DNA from: Streptomyces asoensis
GTDB lineage: Bacteria; Actinomycetota; Actinomycetes; Streptomycetales; Streptomycetaceae
Length of the DNA stretch: 64,000 nucleotides
Direction: 5' to 3'
Assembly: GCF_013085465.1 (NCBI RefSeq)
Contig: NZ_CP049838.1
Span: forward strand, 2,790,001-2,854,000
Below the pieces are notes generated by a model. It worked only from the letters and a program-made list of their open reading frames with translations. It was not told where the DNA came from and made no database searches. Position numbers and translations under genes: made by a program. Numbering within the stretch: the stretch's first letter is position 1; every line of letters begins with the position of its first letter. Positions 9,305-16,843 of this stretch are shown here, one piece after another.

Positions 9305-10741
9305 CTACTTCGGGCTGTCGTCCTCTCCGACGTGGTGGACGCGGACCAGGTTGGTCGAGCCCGAGACGCCGGTGAGCGAACCCGCCGTGATGACCACCAC
9401 GTCGCCCTTCTCGCAGCGGCCGTACCTCAGCAGCAGCTCGTCCACCTGGTCGACCATCGCGTCCGTGGAGTCCGCGTGGGGGCCGAGGAACGTCTCGACG
9501 CCCCAGGTCAGGCTCAGCTGGGAGCGGGTCGCCGGTTCCGGGGTGAAGGCGAGGAGGGGGATCGGGGAGCGGTAGCGGGAGAGGCGGCGGACGGTGTCGC
9601 CGCTCTGGGTGAAGGCGACGAGGAACTTGGCGTCGAGGAAGTCGCCGATCTCGGCGGCGGCTCGGGCGACGGCGCCGCCCTGGGTGCGGGGTTTGTTGTT
9701 GGCGGTGAGGTCGGGCAGGCCCTTGGCGAGGATGTCCTCTTCGGCAGCTTCGACGATCTTCGCCATGGTGCGAACGGTCTGGATGGCGTATTTGCCGACG
9801 CTGGTCTCGCCGGAGAGCATCACCGCGTCGGTGCCGTCGATGACGGCGTTGGCGACGTCGGAGGCTTCGGCGCGGGTGGGGCGGGAGTTCTCGATCATGG
9901 AGTCGAGCATCTGGGTGGCGACGATGACGGGCTTGGCGTTGCGCTTCGCCAGCTTGATCGCGCGCTTTTGGACGATGGGGACCTGTTCGAGGGGCATCTC
10001 GACGCCGAGGTCGCCGCGGGCCACCATGATTCCGTCGAAGGCGGCGACGATGTCGTCGATGTTCTCGACGGCCTGGGGCTTCTCGATCTTGGCGATGACG
10101 GGGAGGCGGCGGCCTTCGTCGTCCATGATCCGGTGGACGTCCACGATGTCGCGGCCGCTGCGGACGAAGGAGAGGGCGATGACGTCGAAGCCGGTGCGGA
10201 GCGCCCAGCGGAGGTCGTCCTCGTCCTTCTTGGAGAGGGCGGGGACGGAGACGGCGACGCCGGGGAGGTTGAGGCCTTTGTGGTCGGAGATCACGCCGCC
10301 TTCGATGACGCGGGTGTGGACGCGTGGTCCGTCGACGTCGGTGACCTCCAGGCAGACCTTGCCGTCGTCGACGAGGATGCGTTCGCCGGTGGTGACGTCG
10401 GCTGCGAGGCCGGCGTAGGTGGTGCCGCAGCTGTTGCGGTCGCCTTCTGTGCCTTCTTCGACGGTGATGGTGAAGGTGTCGCCGCGTTCAAGGAGTACGG
10501 GGCCTTCCGCGAAGTTGCCGAGGCGGATCTTCGGGCCCTGAAGGTCGGCGAGGAGGCCAACGCTGCGGCCGGTTTCGTCGGAGGCCTTGCGGACGCGCTG
10601 GTAGCGCTCCTCGTGCTCGGCGTGGCCGCCGTGGCTGAGGTTGAAGCGGGCTACGTCCATTCCGGCGTCGACCAGGGCTTTGATCTGGTCGTATGTGTCG
10701 GTGGCGGGGCCCAGGGTGCAGACGATTTTTGCTCGGCGCAT
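9305..10741 (-). CDS. pyk: pyruvate kinase
   Basis: A 478-residue cytoplasmic enzyme that converts phosphoenolpyruvate and ADP to pyruvate and ATP, the last step of glycolysis. It starts MRRAKIVCTLGPAT. Substrate and catalytic motifs are intact: NLSHG, ADLQGPKIRLG, the signature VIAKIEKPQAVEN with catalytic Lys218 and the metal-binding Glu220, MVARGDLGVE, and ATQMLDSMI. The C-terminal allosteric domain is full length. It is one of the two pyruvate kinase types usual in Streptomyces. No good ribosome site precedes the ATG. About 190 bases upstream hold an AT-rich patch (10831-10845) and a TTGACG on the minus strand that may be the promoter. Confidence 0.96.
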   Translation of the reverse strand: MRRAKIVCTLGPATDTYDQIKALVDAGMDVARFNLSHGGHAEHEERYQRVRKASDETGRSVGLLADLQGPKIRLGNFAEGPVLLERGDTFTITVEEGTEGDRNSCGTTYAGLAADVTTGERILVDDGKVCLEVTDVDGPRVHTRVIEGGVISDHKGLNLPGVAVSVPALSKKDEDDLRWALRTGFDVIALSFVRSGRDIVDVHRIMDDEGRRLPVIAKIEKPQAVENIDDIVAAFDGIMVARGDLGVEMPLEQVPIVQKRAIKLAKRNAKPVIVATQMLDSMIENSRPTRAEASDVANAVIDGTDAVMLSGETSVGKYAIQTVRTMAKIVEAAEEDILAKGLPDLTANNKPRTQGGAVARAAAEIGDFLDAKFLVAFTQSGDTVRRLSRYRSPIPLLAFTPEPATRSQLSLTWGVETFLGPHADSTDAMVDQVDELLLRYGRCEKGDVVVITAGSLTGVSGSTNLVRVHHVGEDDSPK

Positions 10742-10932
10742 GTTTCGAGCTTATGTCTTACCGGTGGGTAGGGAATTCGGAGGGCATGGCCGTCCAACCA
10801 CCTTTGGGTGAAGGGTTGTTGTCGACTGCCGTCAATTAATAAATTGTGCGGGCGGCCGCTCTGATGAGCACTTTTCGGTTTTACTCCGGTTCTTGCTGCG
10901 ACTCCTGCCGCGGCTTCCCCGAATGGGTGAAT

Positions 10933-11634
10933 TCACCGGCTCGGTGGATTCATCGTGAACTGCGCGCTGACCTCGGCGTGGACCTGGATGCGCTGTGGTT
11001 CGAGGTCGAGGGGTTCGGGGGCCTCGGTGTCGGCTTCGGTGGCGGCCATGGAGAAGCGGACGGCGCGGCGGCCGAAGGCGGCGCGGGGGCGTCCGCCGGC
11101 TGTGCCGGTGTCGGCGAGTTCGAGGAGGGCGGCGACGGTGGTGCCGAGTGCCTCGGCGTATTCGTCGGCTCGCTGTACGGCTTCGCGTACGGCTTGTTGC
11201 CGGGCTTGGCGGTGGACGGGTGAGGTGGGGCGGAGTTCCCAGGTGGGGCCGTCGATCCTGGTGAGGTCGAGGTCGGCGAGGCGGGTGGTGAGTTCGCCGA
11301 GGGCGGTGAAGTCGGTGAGTTCGGCGGTGAGGTGGATGGTGCCGTGGTAGGTGCGGACGCGTTCGCTTCGGCCTCGTGGGGCGAGTTCGGGGGTGAGGGA
11401 GACGGCGCCGGTGGAGAGGTTCTCGACCGCGTCGCCGTAGGACTTGAGGAGGTCGAGGGCGGTGGTGTTGCGGCGGGTGAGGTCGTCGAGGGTGGTGCGG
11501 CGGTCGCGGCCGCGGGCGGTGAGGGTGATGCCGATGCGGGCGATCTCGGGGTCGACTTCGAGTTCGGCCTCGCCGCGGACCGTGAGGAGGGGGGCGTCGG
11601 GTGTGCCGTAGGGGGGATTCTGCGGGGAGGTCAT
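10933..11634 (-). CDS. SIMPL (DUF541) domain protein
   Basis: 233 residues from ATG 11634 (MTSPQNPPYG), chosen over an upstream frame extension because GGTAGGACGT precedes it. The SIMPL/DUF541 fold begins with LLTVRGEAELEVDPEIARIGITLTARG, the family's hallmark opening, then repeats of beta-alpha-beta elements and WELRPTSPVHRQARQQAVREAVQRADEYAEALG. Family members are often exported and oligomeric, with poorly defined roles in stress responses. This one has no visible signal peptide. Confidence 0.85.
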   Translation of the reverse strand: MTSPQNPPYGTPDAPLLTVRGEAELEVDPEIARIGITLTARGRDRRTTLDDLTRRNTTALDLLKSYGDAVENLSTGAVSLTPELAPRGRSERVRTYHGTIHLTAELTDFTALGELTTRLADLDLTRIDGPTWELRPTSPVHRQARQQAVREAVQRADEYAEALGTTVAALLELADTGTAGGRPRAAFGRRAVRFSMAATEADTEAPEPLDLEPQRIQVHAEVSAQFTMNPPSR

Positions 11635-11783
11635 ACGTCCTACCTTGTCATGGCTTTCCCTGGTCCCTGGGGGGAGTTGACCGTGCTGGTCATCAGATCG
11701 CAACCTCCTGGACCTGTTGCCGTCGGTCGTGTCCGGGTCAGAATCTACGCGCGTCGTTGACCTTTCCCCGAGGAGCATGAGAC

Positions 11784-13595
11784 ATGCCGTTGAATCGCCG
11801 GAAGTTCCTGAAGAAGTCCGCTGTGACCGGGGCGGGGGTGGCGATCGCGGGTGCTGCGGCGGCTCCGGCGCAGGCCGCCGAGGCGAAGAAGCCGGGGAAG
11901 CCGGTCAAGCAGCCGAAGCGGTATGCGCTGACGGTGCTGGGGACGACGGACCTGCATGGTCACGTGTTCAACTGGGACTACTTCAAGGACGCGGAGTACA
12001 AGGACGCGGCCGGTAACGCGCAGGGACTGGCGCGCATCTCGACGCTGGTGAACCAGATCCGTAAGGAGAAGGGGCGCGAGAACACGCTGCTGCTGGACGC
12101 GGGTGACACGATCCAGGGCACTCCGCTGACGTACTACTACGCGAAGGTGGACCCGATCACCGCCAAGGGTGGTCCGGTGCATCCGATGGCGCAGGCGATG
12201 AACGCGATCGGGTATGACGCGGCGGCGCTGGGCAACCACGAGTTCAACTACGGCATCGAGACGCTGCGGAAGTTCGAGTCGCAGTTGCGGTTCCCGCTGC
12301 TGGGTGCGAACGCGGTGGACGCGAAGACGCTGAAGCCGGCGTTCCAGCCCTATGTGATCAAGACGTTCTGCGTGAAGGGTGCGCCGCCGGTGAAGGTGGC
12401 CGTCCTGGGGCTGACGAACCCGGGTATCGCGATCTGGGACAAGGCGTATGTGCAGGGCAAGCTGGCGTTCCCGGGGCTGGAGGAGCAGGCGGCGAAGTGG
12501 GTGCCGAAGCTGAAGTCGCTGGGTGCGGATGTGGTGATCGTGTCGGCGCACTCGGGTTCGTCGGGTACGTCGTCGTACGGTGACCAGCTGCCGTATGTGG
12601 AGAACTCGGCGGCGTTGGTGGCGCAGCAGGTGCCGGACATCGACGCGGTTCTGGTGGGTCACGCGCATGTGGAGATTCCGGAGCTGAAGGTCGTCAACGC
12701 GAAGACCGGGAAGACGGTCGTGTTGTCGGAGCCGTTGGCGTATGCGGAGCGGCTGTCGGTGTTCGATGTGGAGCTGGTGTTCGAGAAGGGGCGGTGGACG
12801 GTCGAGTCCGTTGCCTCGAAGGTGTTGAACTCCAACACGGTCGCGGACGACCCGAAGATCACGAAGTTGCTGGGTGACGAGCACGCGAAGGTCGTGGCGT
12901 ACGTCAACCAGGTGGTCGGTTCGGCGACGGAGACGTTGACGACGGTGGAGGCGCGGTACAAGGACGCTCCGATCATCGACCTGATCACGAAGGTGCAGGA
13001 GGATGTCGTCAAGGCGGCGCTGGCGGGTACGTCGTACGCCTCGCTGCCGGTGATCGCGCAGGCGTCGCCGTTCTCGCGGACGTCGGAGATCCCGGCCGGT
13101 CAGGTGACGATCCGGGATCTGTCGAGCCTGTACGTGTACGACAACACGCTGGTGGCGAAGTTGATGACGGGTGCGCAGGTGCGGGCGTACCTGGAGTACT
13201 CGGCGCAGTACTTCGTGCAGACGGCTGCGGGTGCGGTGGTCGACACGGAGAAGCTGACGAACGCGGCGGGGCGTCCGGACTACAACTACGACTATGTGTC
13301 GGGTCTGGTGTACGAGATCGACATCGCTCAGGCGGCGGGTTCGCGGATCAAGAACCTGACGTTCAACGGGGTGGCGTTGGACGATGCGCAGCAGTTCGTG
13401 CTTGCGGTGAACAACTACCGGGCCAATGGTGGTGGCGCGTTCCCGCATGTGGCGTCGGCGCAGGAGCTGTGGTCGGAGTCGACGGAGATCCGTACGCGGA
13501 TTTCGGAGTGGGTGACGGCGAAGGGTGTGCTGGACCCGAAGGACTTCGCGTCGGTGGACTGGAAGCTGACGCGTGACGGTACGCCGGTGTTCTAG
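11784..13595 (+). CDS. Tat-exported 5'-nucleotidase / 2',3'-cyclic phosphodiesterase family protein
   Basis: A 603-residue secreted metallophosphoesterase. A twin-arginine signal (NRRKFLKK, hydrophobic core, cleavage near AQAA at residue 32) sends it through Tat. The N-terminal calcineurin-like domain has the metal motifs TTDLHGH (Asp56, His58), LLLDAGDTIQGT, ALGNHEFNYG, SAHSG and VLVGHAHVE. The C-terminal 5'-nucleotidase domain (about residue 390 on) has the nucleotide-binding LAVNNYRANGGGAFP. It probably removes phosphate from extracellular nucleotides. A GAGGAG ribosome site precedes it. It is convergent with the DesB-like gene. Confidence 0.92.
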   Translation: MPLNRRKFLKKSAVTGAGVAIAGAAAAPAQAAEAKKPGKPVKQPKRYALTVLGTTDLHGHVFNWDYFKDAEYKDAAGNAQGLARISTLVNQIRKEKGRENTLLLDAGDTIQGTPLTYYYAKVDPITAKGGPVHPMAQAMNAIGYDAAALGNHEFNYGIETLRKFESQLRFPLLGANAVDAKTLKPAFQPYVIKTFCVKGAPPVKVAVLGLTNPGIAIWDKAYVQGKLAFPGLEEQAAKWVPKLKSLGADVVIVSAHSGSSGTSSYGDQLPYVENSAALVAQQVPDIDAVLVGHAHVEIPELKVVNAKTGKTVVLSEPLAYAERLSVFDVELVFEKGRWTVESVASKVLNSNTVADDPKITKLLGDEHAKVVAYVNQVVGSATETLTTVEARYKDAPIIDLITKVQEDVVKAALAGTSYASLPVIAQASPFSRTSEIPAGQVTIRDLSSLYVYDNTLVAKLMTGAQVRAYLEYSAQYFVQTAAGAVVDTEKLTNAAGRPDYNYDYVSGLVYEIDIAQAAGSRIKNLTFNGVALDDAQQFVLAVNNYRANGGGAFPHVASAQELWSESTEIRTRISEWVTAKGVLDPKDFASVDWKLTRDGTPVF

Positions 13596-13730
13596 GGCTT
13601 CTTCGGTCGTGTAGTCCCGCGGGGCGGTGGGCGGTGTTTCGTGCGGTGGCCGGGTCGGTCACTGTGGGAGCACCGCCTTTCGCGTGCGTGGGCCGGGGGC
13701 CGTCGGGTGTCGGGTGTCGGGTGTGGCTTT

Positions 13731-15155
13731 TCAGCGTCGGTCGACGAGGGGGGTGAGGGTGGGTGCTGCCTGTCGGGCGGCGGGGACTCGGGGTTGTGGT
13801 CGTTCGAGTCCGAAGGTGGTGAAGGCGGTGCGGGTGGGGAGGGGGTAGGTCTCTTTGCCGGTGAGGGTGTTGAGGATGGTGGCGGCGCGCCAGGCGGCGA
13901 GGCCGAGGTCGGGGGCGCCTACGCCGTGGGTGTGGCGTTCGGCGTTCTGGAGGTAGATGTTGCACCCGGTGGCGGTGACGGAGGGGTCGAGGACGAGGCG
14001 GAAGTGTTCGTCGACGCGGGGGCGTTCGCTGTTGTCGCGGCGGATGTAGGGGTCGAGGCCGACGAGGATGCGGTCGAGGGAGCGTTCGCGGTGGCCGGTG
14101 GCGAGGACGACGGCGTCGGTGGTGAGGCGGGTGCGGGTGTTCTGCTGGATGTGTTCGAGGTGGAGTTCGATCTTGGTGGTGGCGATGCGTCCTGCGGTGC
14201 GGACGCGGACGCCGGGGGTGAGGACGGTGTCGGGCCAGCCGCCGCCCAGGGTGCGGTGGTAGAGCTCGTCGTGGATGGCGGCGAGGGTGGTGGCGTCGAT
14301 GCCTTTGTGGAGTTGCCATTGGGCGGTGGTGAGGCGGTCGCGGGTGTTTTCGGGGAGGGCGTGGAAGTAGCGGGTGTAGTCGGGGGTGAAGTGTTCGAGG
14401 CCGAGTTTGGAGTACTCCATGGGGGCGAAGGCGTCGGTGCGGCCGATCCAGTGGAGTTGTTCGTGGCCGGTGGGGCGGTGGCGGAGGAGGTCGAGGAAGA
14501 CTTCGGCGCCGGACTGTCCTGATCCGACGACGGTGATGTGGCCGGCGGTGAGGAGGGTGTCGCGGTGGGTGAGGTAGTCGGCGGCGTGGACGACGGGTAC
14601 GCCGGGGGCGTCGACGAGGGGGCGCAGGGCGTCGGGGATGTAGGGCTCGGTCCCGATGCCGAGGACGACGTTGCGGGTGTGGGTGCGGCCGAGGGCTTCG
14701 GCTTCGCCGTGGGTGTCGAGTTGGGTGTGGTCGACTTCGAAGACGTCGTGTTCGGGGTTCCAGCGGACGGCGTCGACCTGGTGGCGGAAGTGGAGTCCGG
14801 GGAGTTGGTCGGCGACCCAGCGGCAGTAGGTGTCGTATTCGGCGCGTTGCATGTGGAAGCGCTCGGCGAAGTAGAAGGGGTAGAGGCGGTGGTGGGTTCT
14901 GAGGTAGTTGAGGAAGGTCCAGGGGCTGGTGGGGTCGGCGAGGGTGACGAGGTCGGCGAGGAAGGGGACTTGGATGCGGGCGCCGTCGATGAGGAGGCCG
15001 GGGTGCCAGTCGAAGCGGGGGCGTTGTTCGTAGAAGACGGCGTCGAGTTCGGCGAGGGGGTGGGCGAGGGCGGCCAGGGAGAGGTTGCAGGGGCCGATGC
15101 CGATGCCGACGAGGTCGCGGGGGGTGTCGGTGCCGAAGTGTGGGGGTGTGTTCAT
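13731..15155 (-). CDS. lysine/ornithine/cadaverine N-monooxygenase (DesB/IucD family)
   Basis: A 474-residue flavin- and NADPH-dependent N-hydroxylating monooxygenase. The FAD site is VGIGIGPCNLSLAALAHP. The substrate region is FDWHPGLLIDGARIQVPFLADLVTLADPTSPWTFLNYL. The NADPH site is HITVVGSGQSGAEVFLDLL, and ATGH closes the fold. These enzymes put a hydroxyl on a terminal amine as the first step to hydroxamate siderophores. The start overlaps the stop of the PLP decarboxylase by four bases, giving a DesA-DesB order as in desferrioxamine loci. The acyltransferase and synthetase (DesC, DesD) are absent. The last 50 residues are a Pro/Arg-rich tail. Confidence 0.88.
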   Translation of the reverse strand: MNTPPHFGTDTPRDLVGIGIGPCNLSLAALAHPLAELDAVFYEQRPRFDWHPGLLIDGARIQVPFLADLVTLADPTSPWTFLNYLRTHHRLYPFYFAERFHMQRAEYDTYCRWVADQLPGLHFRHQVDAVRWNPEHDVFEVDHTQLDTHGEAEALGRTHTRNVVLGIGTEPYIPDALRPLVDAPGVPVVHAADYLTHRDTLLTAGHITVVGSGQSGAEVFLDLLRHRPTGHEQLHWIGRTDAFAPMEYSKLGLEHFTPDYTRYFHALPENTRDRLTTAQWQLHKGIDATTLAAIHDELYHRTLGGGWPDTVLTPGVRVRTAGRIATTKIELHLEHIQQNTRTRLTTDAVVLATGHRERSLDRILVGLDPYIRRDNSERPRVDEHFRLVLDPSVTATGCNIYLQNAERHTHGVGAPDLGLAAWRAATILNTLTGKETYPLPTRTAFTTFGLERPQPRVPAARQAAPTLTPLVDRR

Positions 15156-16510
15156 CGGGGGGTGTTTCCTTCCACCAGGTCGAGGAGGGTGGCCAGGTCG
15201 TGGGGGTGGGTGTGGGGGTTGAGGAGGGTGGCTTTGAGCCAGAGCCGGCCGTCGAGGCGGGCTCGGCCGAGGACGGCGTGGCCGTGGGTGAGGAGGCGGC
15301 GGCGTATCTCGGCCACGGTTTCGTCGGTGGCGCCGGTGGGGCGGAAGAGGACGGTGCTGATGGTGGGTGGGGCGTGGAGTTCGAAGCCGGGGTGTGCGGT
15401 GATGAGGTCGGCGAACTCGTGGGCGTGGGCGCAGACTTGGTCGACGAGGGCGCCGAGGCCGGTGCGGCCGAGGGTTTTGAGGGTGACGGCGATCTTGAGG
15501 GCGTCGGGGCGTCGGGTGGTGCGCAGGGAGCGGCCGAGGAGGTCGGGGAGGCCGGCTTCGGTGTCGTCGTCGGCGTTGAGGTAGTCGGCGTGGTGGTGGA
15601 GTGCGGTGAGGTCGTGTGCGTCGCGGACGGCGAGGAGTCCGGCGGCTACCGGTTGCCAGCCGAGTTTGTGCAGGTCGAGGGTGACTGTGTGGGCGGTGTC
15701 GAGGCCGGTGAGGAGGTGGCGGTGGCGGTTGCTGAAGAGGAGGCCGCCTCCGTAGGCGGCGTCGATGTGGAGGCGGGCGCCGTGGGTGGTGGTCAGGGCG
15801 GCGATGGCGGGGAGGGGGTCGATGAGTCCGGCGTCGGTGGTGCCGGCGGTGGCGGCGACGATGAGGGGGCCGGGCAGGGTGGTGAGGGTGTGGGTGAGGG
15901 CGGTGGGGTCGAGGGTGCCGGTGGGGGTGGGGATGATCACGGGTTCGGGGAGGCCGAGGAGCCAGGCGGCGCGGGGCAGGGAGTGGTGGGCGTTGGCGCC
16001 GCAGACGAGCCTGAGGGTGGGGCCGTGGGTTTCGCGGGCGAGGAGGAGGGCGAGTTGGTTGGCTTCGGTGCCGCCGGTGGTGACGAGTGCGTCGGCCATG
16101 CCGGCTTGTGCGGCGAGTGCCCGCGTCACGAGTGCCTCCAGTTCGGAGGCGGCCGGTGCCTGGTCCCAGGAGTCGAGGGAGGGGTTGAGGGCGGAGACGG
16201 CGAGGTCTGCGGCGGTGGCGACGGCGAGGGGTGGGCAGTGCAGGTGGGCGGCGCAGAGGGGGTGGGCGGGGTCGGCGGCGCCTTCGGCGAGGGTGTGGAC
16301 GAGGGTGGTGAGGGCGGTGGGGTCGCCGTGTTCGGGGAGTACGTCCCCCATCGCGTGGCGTACGCGGGTGGCGACGGCTTGGGGTCCGCCTGCGGGCAGT
16401 GGTCCTCCGCGGGCCCGGGTGCCGGTGGCGAGGGCGTCGAGGACGGTTGTGAGCAACGGCCGTAGGGCGTCGGGGCCTTCGGGTCCTGAGGCGAGGGGCG
16501 GGATGCTCAC
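15152..16510 (-). CDS. PLP-dependent group II decarboxylase (DesA-like lysine decarboxylase)
   Basis: 452 residues from GTG 16510, chosen for the GGAGGAG site just upstream. Fold-type I PLP enzyme: the ring-stacking His175 lies in NAHHSLPRA, Asp250 in LHIDAAYGGG, and the Schiff-base Lys282 in TLDLHKLGWQPVAAG. The family segment RTTRRPDALKIAVTLKTLG follows. DesA-type members decarboxylate lysine to cadaverine for desferrioxamine; other members use tyrosine, glutamate or diaminobutyrate. Lysine is inferred from the coupled hydroxylase gene. A degenerate iron box lies upstream. Confidence 0.82.
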   Translation of the reverse strand: MSIPPLASGPEGPDALRPLLTTVLDALATGTRARGGPLPAGGPQAVATRVRHAMGDVLPEHGDPTALTTLVHTLAEGAADPAHPLCAAHLHCPPLAVATAADLAVSALNPSLDSWDQAPAASELEALVTRALAAQAGMADALVTTGGTEANQLALLLARETHGPTLRLVCGANAHHSLPRAAWLLGLPEPVIIPTPTGTLDPTALTHTLTTLPGPLIVAATAGTTDAGLIDPLPAIAALTTTHGARLHIDAAYGGGLLFSNRHRHLLTGLDTAHTVTLDLHKLGWQPVAAGLLAVRDAHDLTALHHHADYLNADDDTEAGLPDLLGRSLRTTRRPDALKIAVTLKTLGRTGLGALVDQVCAHAHEFADLITAHPGFELHAPPTISTVLFRPTGATDETVAEIRRRLLTHGHAVLGRARLDGRLWLKATLLNPHTHPHDLATLLDLVEGNTPR

Positions 16511-16593
16511 GGGGGCTCCTCCGGGGCGCGGGGGCGGGTGCCCGCAGCGGGGAGTGCCAGCTTGTCGGGGATTGCGGGGGCGCGTCCGGAACA

Positions 16594-16612
16594 TCCGGTG
16601 AGGGAACCCTAA
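16594..16612 (-). promoter_or_regulatory. degenerate DmdR1/IdeR iron box
   Basis: Read on the minus strand, TTAGGGTTCCCTCACCGGA matches the published iron-box consensus TTAGGTTAGGCTCACCTAA at 13 of 19 positions, including TTAGG and CTCACC. It is about 84 bases upstream of the DesA-like start. Repression of the desAB-like pair by DmdR1 under iron sufficiency is inferred; the match is imperfect. Confidence 0.4.
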
Positions 16613-16629
16613 CGGGGGACGTGTGTTTT

Positions 16630-16661
16630 CAGCCCCGGTGCGGGAGATGGCACCGGGGCTG
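16630..16661 (-). terminator. hairpin downstream of pepN
   Basis: Perfect 12-bp inverted repeat CAGCCCCGGTGC / GCACCGGGGCTG around an 8-base loop. It lies 180 bases beyond the pepN stop and before the DesA-like promoter region. There is no T-run on the minus strand, so it is a likely but not canonical terminator. Confidence 0.5.
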
Positions 16662-16680
16662 GTGTGGGCGCTGCTGGGGG

Positions 16681-16751
16681 CTGCCGCCCCCGGGCCCCCG
16701 CTTCGGCCCTGAACGGGCCTTGTCCTCAATCGCCGGACGGGCTGGATGTGC
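16681..16751. repeat. candidate dispersed Streptomyces intergenic repeat
   Basis: The stretch with GGCCCTGAACGGGCC followed by CAATCGCCGGACGGGCTGG has the look of a GC-rich sequence recurring between genes in many Streptomyces genomes, as I remember it. No second copy was noticed in this window. Confidence 0.4.
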
Positions 16752-16843
16752 GGACCGGCGCTGAAAAGTGCGGCGACCGGGACCTCCCGGCTCCACCGGG
16801 GAGGCTCCCGGGAGAACCGGGGCCGGGGCCGGGGCCGGTGGTC

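Larger units (their letters stand above)
16511..16843. other. 333-base intergenic region
   Basis: Between the DesA-like start and the pepN stop, both on the minus strand. It holds a possible iron box, a perfect 12-bp hairpin and a stretch resembling a dispersed Streptomyces intergenic repeat, each listed separately. No coding sequence is supported here. Confidence 0.7.

Noticed and set aside
13596..13730. Terminator between the nucleotidase and the DesB-like gene
   Set aside because: GGCGGTG and CACCGCC can pair but are almost 40 bases apart with no T-run. This is too weak to list.
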